From assembly GCF_023617245.1 (NCBI RefSeq), contig NZ_CP067396.1, forward strand, positions 3,038,001-3,102,000: 64,000 nt of DNA, written 5' to 3'. The translations under genes and the position numbers were made by a program. Positions 61,244-64,000 of this stretch are shown piece after piece. Numbering within the stretch: the stretch's first letter is position 1; the number at the start of each line of letters is the position of its first letter. The stretch comes from Lysobacter enzymogenes. GTDB taxonomy: Bacteria; Pseudomonadota; Gammaproteobacteria; Xanthomonadales; Xanthomonadaceae. Under the pieces are notes generated by a model that worked only from the letters and a program-made list of their open reading frames with translations, was not told the origin of the DNA and did no database searches.

Positions 61244-63364
61244 GTGGACTTGGACGTAGCGGCAGGAAGCGCGGTCGAGGTCGAGGACGGTGTCGACGCG
61301 ATTCTTCGCCGCGATCCCATCGGCGCTTATCCCCGCATGGACGCGCTATCGCGTCGGGACTATCGCGAACGGGTGCGTATGTGGGCCCGGCGCTCGGGCC
61401 GCGAGGCGCGGCAGACCGCGCAACTGGCGCTCGATCTGGCCGAGCAATGCGGCCAACGCCACGGCAGCGGCGACCGCCGCGCGCACGTGGGCTATTTCCT
61501 CACCGACATCGGCGTGCGCGAGCTCGCCGCGGCGCTCGGCGCGAGACTGAACTGGCGCGAGCGCTTGCGCCTGCACTCCACCTCCAGCCTCGTGCTCGCT
61601 TATTGCCTCGCGGTGTACTCGATCTGCGCCGCGTTCGGGATCGTCTCGGTGTGGCTGTTCGAGATCGCCCTGCCCTGGTACGGCCAGGCGCTGCTGGCGG
61701 CCTGCGCGGCGCTGTACGCGAACTACATCGTGCAGAGCTGGATCAACCTGCACCTGCCGCAGTTGCTGCTGCCGCGGCGGATGCCGCGGCTGGATTTCGG
61801 CGACGGCATCCCGGCCGAGGCCAAGACCCTGGTCGCGATCCCCTGCCTGCTGGTCTCGCGCGAGGGCGTGGCCGCGCTGGCGCGCGCGCTGGAACGCCTG
61901 CACCAGAGCAATCCCGGCACCGGCGTGGGCTATGCGCTGCTGTCGGACTTCGTCGACGCCGCCAGCGAGCGGGTCGACGGCGACGAGGCCTTGCTGCAGG
62001 AAGCGCGCGAACAGATCGACGCGCTCAACGCGCGCCACGGCGGCGGCTTCGTCCTGCTGCACCGGCCGCGACGCTGGAATCCCGGCGAGAACCTGTGGAT
62101 CGGCTGGGAACGCAAGCGCGGCAAGCTCGAGGAACTCAACGCCTGGCTGCTCGGCGGCCCCTCGCCGTTCCAGGTCGAACACGGCGACCTGGCCAAGGCC
62201 GTCGGCAGCAAGTACGTGGTGACCCTCGACGAGGACAACGACGACCTCACCGCCGGCGCGTTGCGCGAGCTGGCCGCGGCGATCGCCCATCCGCTCAACC
62301 GCCCGGTGCTCGACGCCGACGGTACCCGGGTCGAGGCCGGCTACGTGGTGCTGCAGCCGCGCGCGATGATCTCGCTGTCGCGCGATTCCGCGCCGAGCCG
62401 GCTGGAGCTGATGATCCACGCGATGATCGAGATCGAGACCAGCAAGGACTACCGCGCCGACAAACCCGCCGTGCACATCGACCAGGACCTGTTCGGGCAG
62501 GCCGCGTACGGCGGCAAGGGCATCTACGACGTGGCGATGTTCCATCGCCTGACCCACGGCCGCATCGCCGAGAACACCATCCTCAGCCACGACGTGCTCG
62601 AAGGCGGCATGGTCCGCGCCGGCGTGGTCAGCGACGTGGTCCTGCGCGAGAACTTCGTGCCGACCTTCCACGCCGCGATGCGCCGCAGCCACCGCTGGAT
62701 GCGCGGCGACTGGCAGCTGCTGCCGTGGCTGCTGCCGAGCGTGCGCGACGCCTCGGGCGCGCGCGTGCGCAACACGCTATCGCTGTTCGGGCGCTGGAAG
62801 ATCTTCCACAACGCGCTGCGCATGGTGCTGCCGATCGCCTCGCTGCTGTGTTTCGTGCTCGGCTGGGCGAGCTCGGCCGAGCCGGGGCTGTGGACGCTGA
62901 ACCTGCTGGCGATCGCCTGGGTGCCGGCGGCCGTCGGCCTGTGCATCGGGATCGCGCGCAACCTGCTCTCGGGCAGCCTGCGCTCGGTCGTGCGCGGGGT
63001 GTGGTCGTGGCTGTCGCTGCGTTCGGCGAGCTTCATCTTCGGCGTCGACCAGGCCCAGACCGCGTTCGACGCGGCGGTGCGGGCGAGCTTCCGCATGCTG
63101 GTCTCGCACCGCAAGCTGCTGGAGTGGACCGCCTCCAGCGTGATGTCCGCGCGGCGCGGCCCGAGCCTGGGCCAGTACCTGCGGATGATGTGGATCTCGC
63201 CGGCGTTCGCGGTGGCGGTGGTCTGGCTGATCGGCCGGATCAACCCGCCGGCGCTGTCCAGCGCGATCCCGTTCGCGGCGTTGTGGGCCTGCGCGCCGGT
63301 GGTGGCGTGGTGGTGGAGCCAGAAGCCGCGCGCCGCCCACCCCGCTCCGCCTTCGCAGGCCTGA
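61244..63364 (+). CDS. stand-alone GT84-type glycosyltransferase, paralogue 2
   Basis: A 706-residue tandem paralogue of the preceding gene with the same block order (YPRMDALSRRDYRERVRMWA, HVGYFLTDIGVRELAAALG, VTLDEDNDDLTAGAL, GKGIYDVAMFHRLTHGRIAE, SHRWMRGDWQLLPWLLP) and the same lack of a GH94 domain. The GTG start at 61244 is set by GGAGG seven bases upstream. The 211-bp gap between the two genes holds no clear promoter. Divergence is spread along the whole protein, so the duplication is not recent; the pair may act as a heteromer or at successive steps. Confidence 0.85.
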   Translation: MDLDVAAGSAVEVEDGVDAILRRDPIGAYPRMDALSRRDYRERVRMWARRSGREARQTAQLALDLAEQCGQRHGSGDRRAHVGYFLTDIGVRELAAALGARLNWRERLRLHSTSSLVLAYCLAVYSICAAFGIVSVWLFEIALPWYGQALLAACAALYANYIVQSWINLHLPQLLLPRRMPRLDFGDGIPAEAKTLVAIPCLLVSREGVAALARALERLHQSNPGTGVGYALLSDFVDAASERVDGDEALLQEAREQIDALNARHGGGFVLLHRPRRWNPGENLWIGWERKRGKLEELNAWLLGGPSPFQVEHGDLAKAVGSKYVVTLDEDNDDLTAGALRELAAAIAHPLNRPVLDADGTRVEAGYVVLQPRAMISLSRDSAPSRLELMIHAMIEIETSKDYRADKPAVHIDQDLFGQAAYGGKGIYDVAMFHRLTHGRIAENTILSHDVLEGGMVRAGVVSDVVLRENFVPTFHAAMRRSHRWMRGDWQLLPWLLPSVRDASGARVRNTLSLFGRWKIFHNALRMVLPIASLLCFVLGWASSAEPGLWTLNLLAIAWVPAAVGLCIGIARNLLSGSLRSVVRGVWSWLSLRSASFIFGVDQAQTAFDAAVRASFRMLVSHRKLLEWTASSVMSARRGPSLGQYLRMMWISPAFAVAVVWLIGRINPPALSSAIPFAALWACAPVVAWWWSQKPRAAHPAPPSQA

Positions 63365-63557
63365 CCCCGGTGCGAGGGCCGATCCGCCGCTGATCCCGAA
63401 CCGATGCCGCAGGCGCGGGCGTCCGCCGCGCACACGCCGGTCCGTTTCGCCGCACCGCTTCGCCGCCGTCGCCGTTGGATGCCACGCTTCGCCCATGCGC
63501 TATCGCTGAATCAGCTGTCCCCGCCACGCCAGGAACGCAAGGAAACGGGATCCGCAC

Positions 63558-64000
63558 ATGTTGATACTAGGTTTTTACGGTGGTCCGAGCACCGAGTTCG
63601 AAGCCGGTTCGCCGACCCAGACCCACGACGGCGCCGCGGTGCTGCTCAAGGACGGCGAGGTGATCGCCGCGATCGAAGAGGAGCGGCTCAACCGGATCAA
63701 GCATTCCTACACCGCGCCGTTGCGCGCGGCGCGTTTCGTCATGGACCAGGCCGGCGTCGGCCTGGACCAGATCGACCGCATCGCCATTCCGTACATGTCC
63801 GGCTCGGCCGAGCGCCTGCTGCGGCGGATGTACCTGGCCGACCCGTCGGCCGAGCACGCGCTCGACGTCGCCGACGCGCTGCGCGCGCAATGGCGGCGCT
63901 ACCTCGGCGCGGACGTGCCGCGCGAGAAAGTGCGCTTCGTCCCCCACCACATCGCCCACGCCACCGCGACCTTCGAGATGTCCGGCTTCGAGCGGGCGCT
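63558..64000 (+). CDS. NodU/CmcH-type carbamoyltransferase, N-terminal part, runs off right edge
   Basis: The first ~147 residues of a carbamoyltransferase are visible. The family opening is clear: THDGAAVLLKDGEVIAAIEE followed by ERLNRIKHS, and later VPHHIAHATATFEMSG, which carries the metal-binding His residues. These enzymes move a carbamoyl group from carbamoyl phosphate to a hydroxyl of a sugar or antibiotic. AAGGAAA lies about ten bases before the ATG. Its position after the GT84 pair suggests it decorates the same product. Confidence 0.87.
   Translation, partial: MLILGFYGGPSTEFEAGSPTQTHDGAAVLLKDGEVIAAIEEERLNRIKHSYTAPLRAARFVMDQAGVGLDQIDRIAIPYMSGSAERLLRRMYLADPSAEHALDVADALRAQWRRYLGADVPREKVRFVPHHIAHATATFEMSGFERA

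Noticed and set aside
63567..63959. Minus-strand frame opposite the carbamoyltransferase start
   Set aside because: The plus strand reads as an NodU/CmcH N-terminus with a ribosome site; the minus frame shows no motif.

Overview
The window looks like chromosomal DNA of a Lysobacter-like member of the Xanthomonadaceae. The grounds are very high GC with strong third-position GC (which produces long antisense open frames), several TonB-dependent receptors, a protein ending in a domain resembling the Xanthomonadales type IV secretion signal (XVIPCD), and dense secondary-metabolite, glycosidase and ABC-exporter content. This is inference from gene content; no rRNA or marker gene is present. I saw no tRNA, CRISPR array or insertion sequence.

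Region 1 (1-15.2 kb) is an iron-siderophore locus. A SyrP-like 2-oxoglutarate dioxygenase, a C-A-T-T-C-A-T NRPS whose first A domain reads as aspartate-specific, and a second NRPS running off the left edge form one minus-strand operon. A Fur-box-like palindrome separates it from a divergent type II thioesterase. A PepSY membrane protein (probably ferrisiderophore reduction), a tiny membrane protein and a ferric-siderophore receptor with its own candidate Fur box follow. A small TetR operon with a clear operator closes the region. The likely product is a beta-hydroxyaspartate siderophore.

Region 2 (15.5-25.8 kb) is a heme-iron locus: a heme-type receptor, an ECF sigma/FecR anti-sigma/STN-receptor surface-signalling set, heme oxygenase, a DUF454 protein, and exbB-exbD-tonB.

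Region 3 (25.9-37.4 kb) holds an ABC exporter that is nearly duplicated 30 kb away, a nucleotidyltransferase, and a sugar locus (GH9-like enzyme, ROK repressor, PfkB kinase, FucP-like MFS transporter, TonB receptor). Two related sequences flank the repressor gene and may be its operators.

Region 4 (37.4-39.3 kb) encodes a candidate type IV secretion substrate.

Region 5 (39.5-64 kb) is the least conventional part. A tight operon encodes a stand-alone acyl carrier protein, a radical SAM/SPASM enzyme, a three-part ABC-2 exporter, an unrecognised 356-residue protein and a Gfo/Idh/MocA oxidoreductase. Nearby are a GT-B-like glycosyltransferase, a GH3 enzyme, an AMP-forming ligase, a DUF5916-type outer-membrane protein, a luciferase-like monooxygenase, a GH16 glucanase, the second ABC exporter, a methyltransferase, two tandem stand-alone GT84 (cyclic beta-1,2-glucan synthase type) glycosyltransferases and the start of a NodU/CmcH-type carbamoyltransferase. 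LacI-type palindromes precede the carrier-protein operon, the GH3 gene and the GH16 gene. I read this region as a candidate undescribed biosynthetic and export system mixed with beta-glucan genes; its boundaries are unknown because the window ends inside it.
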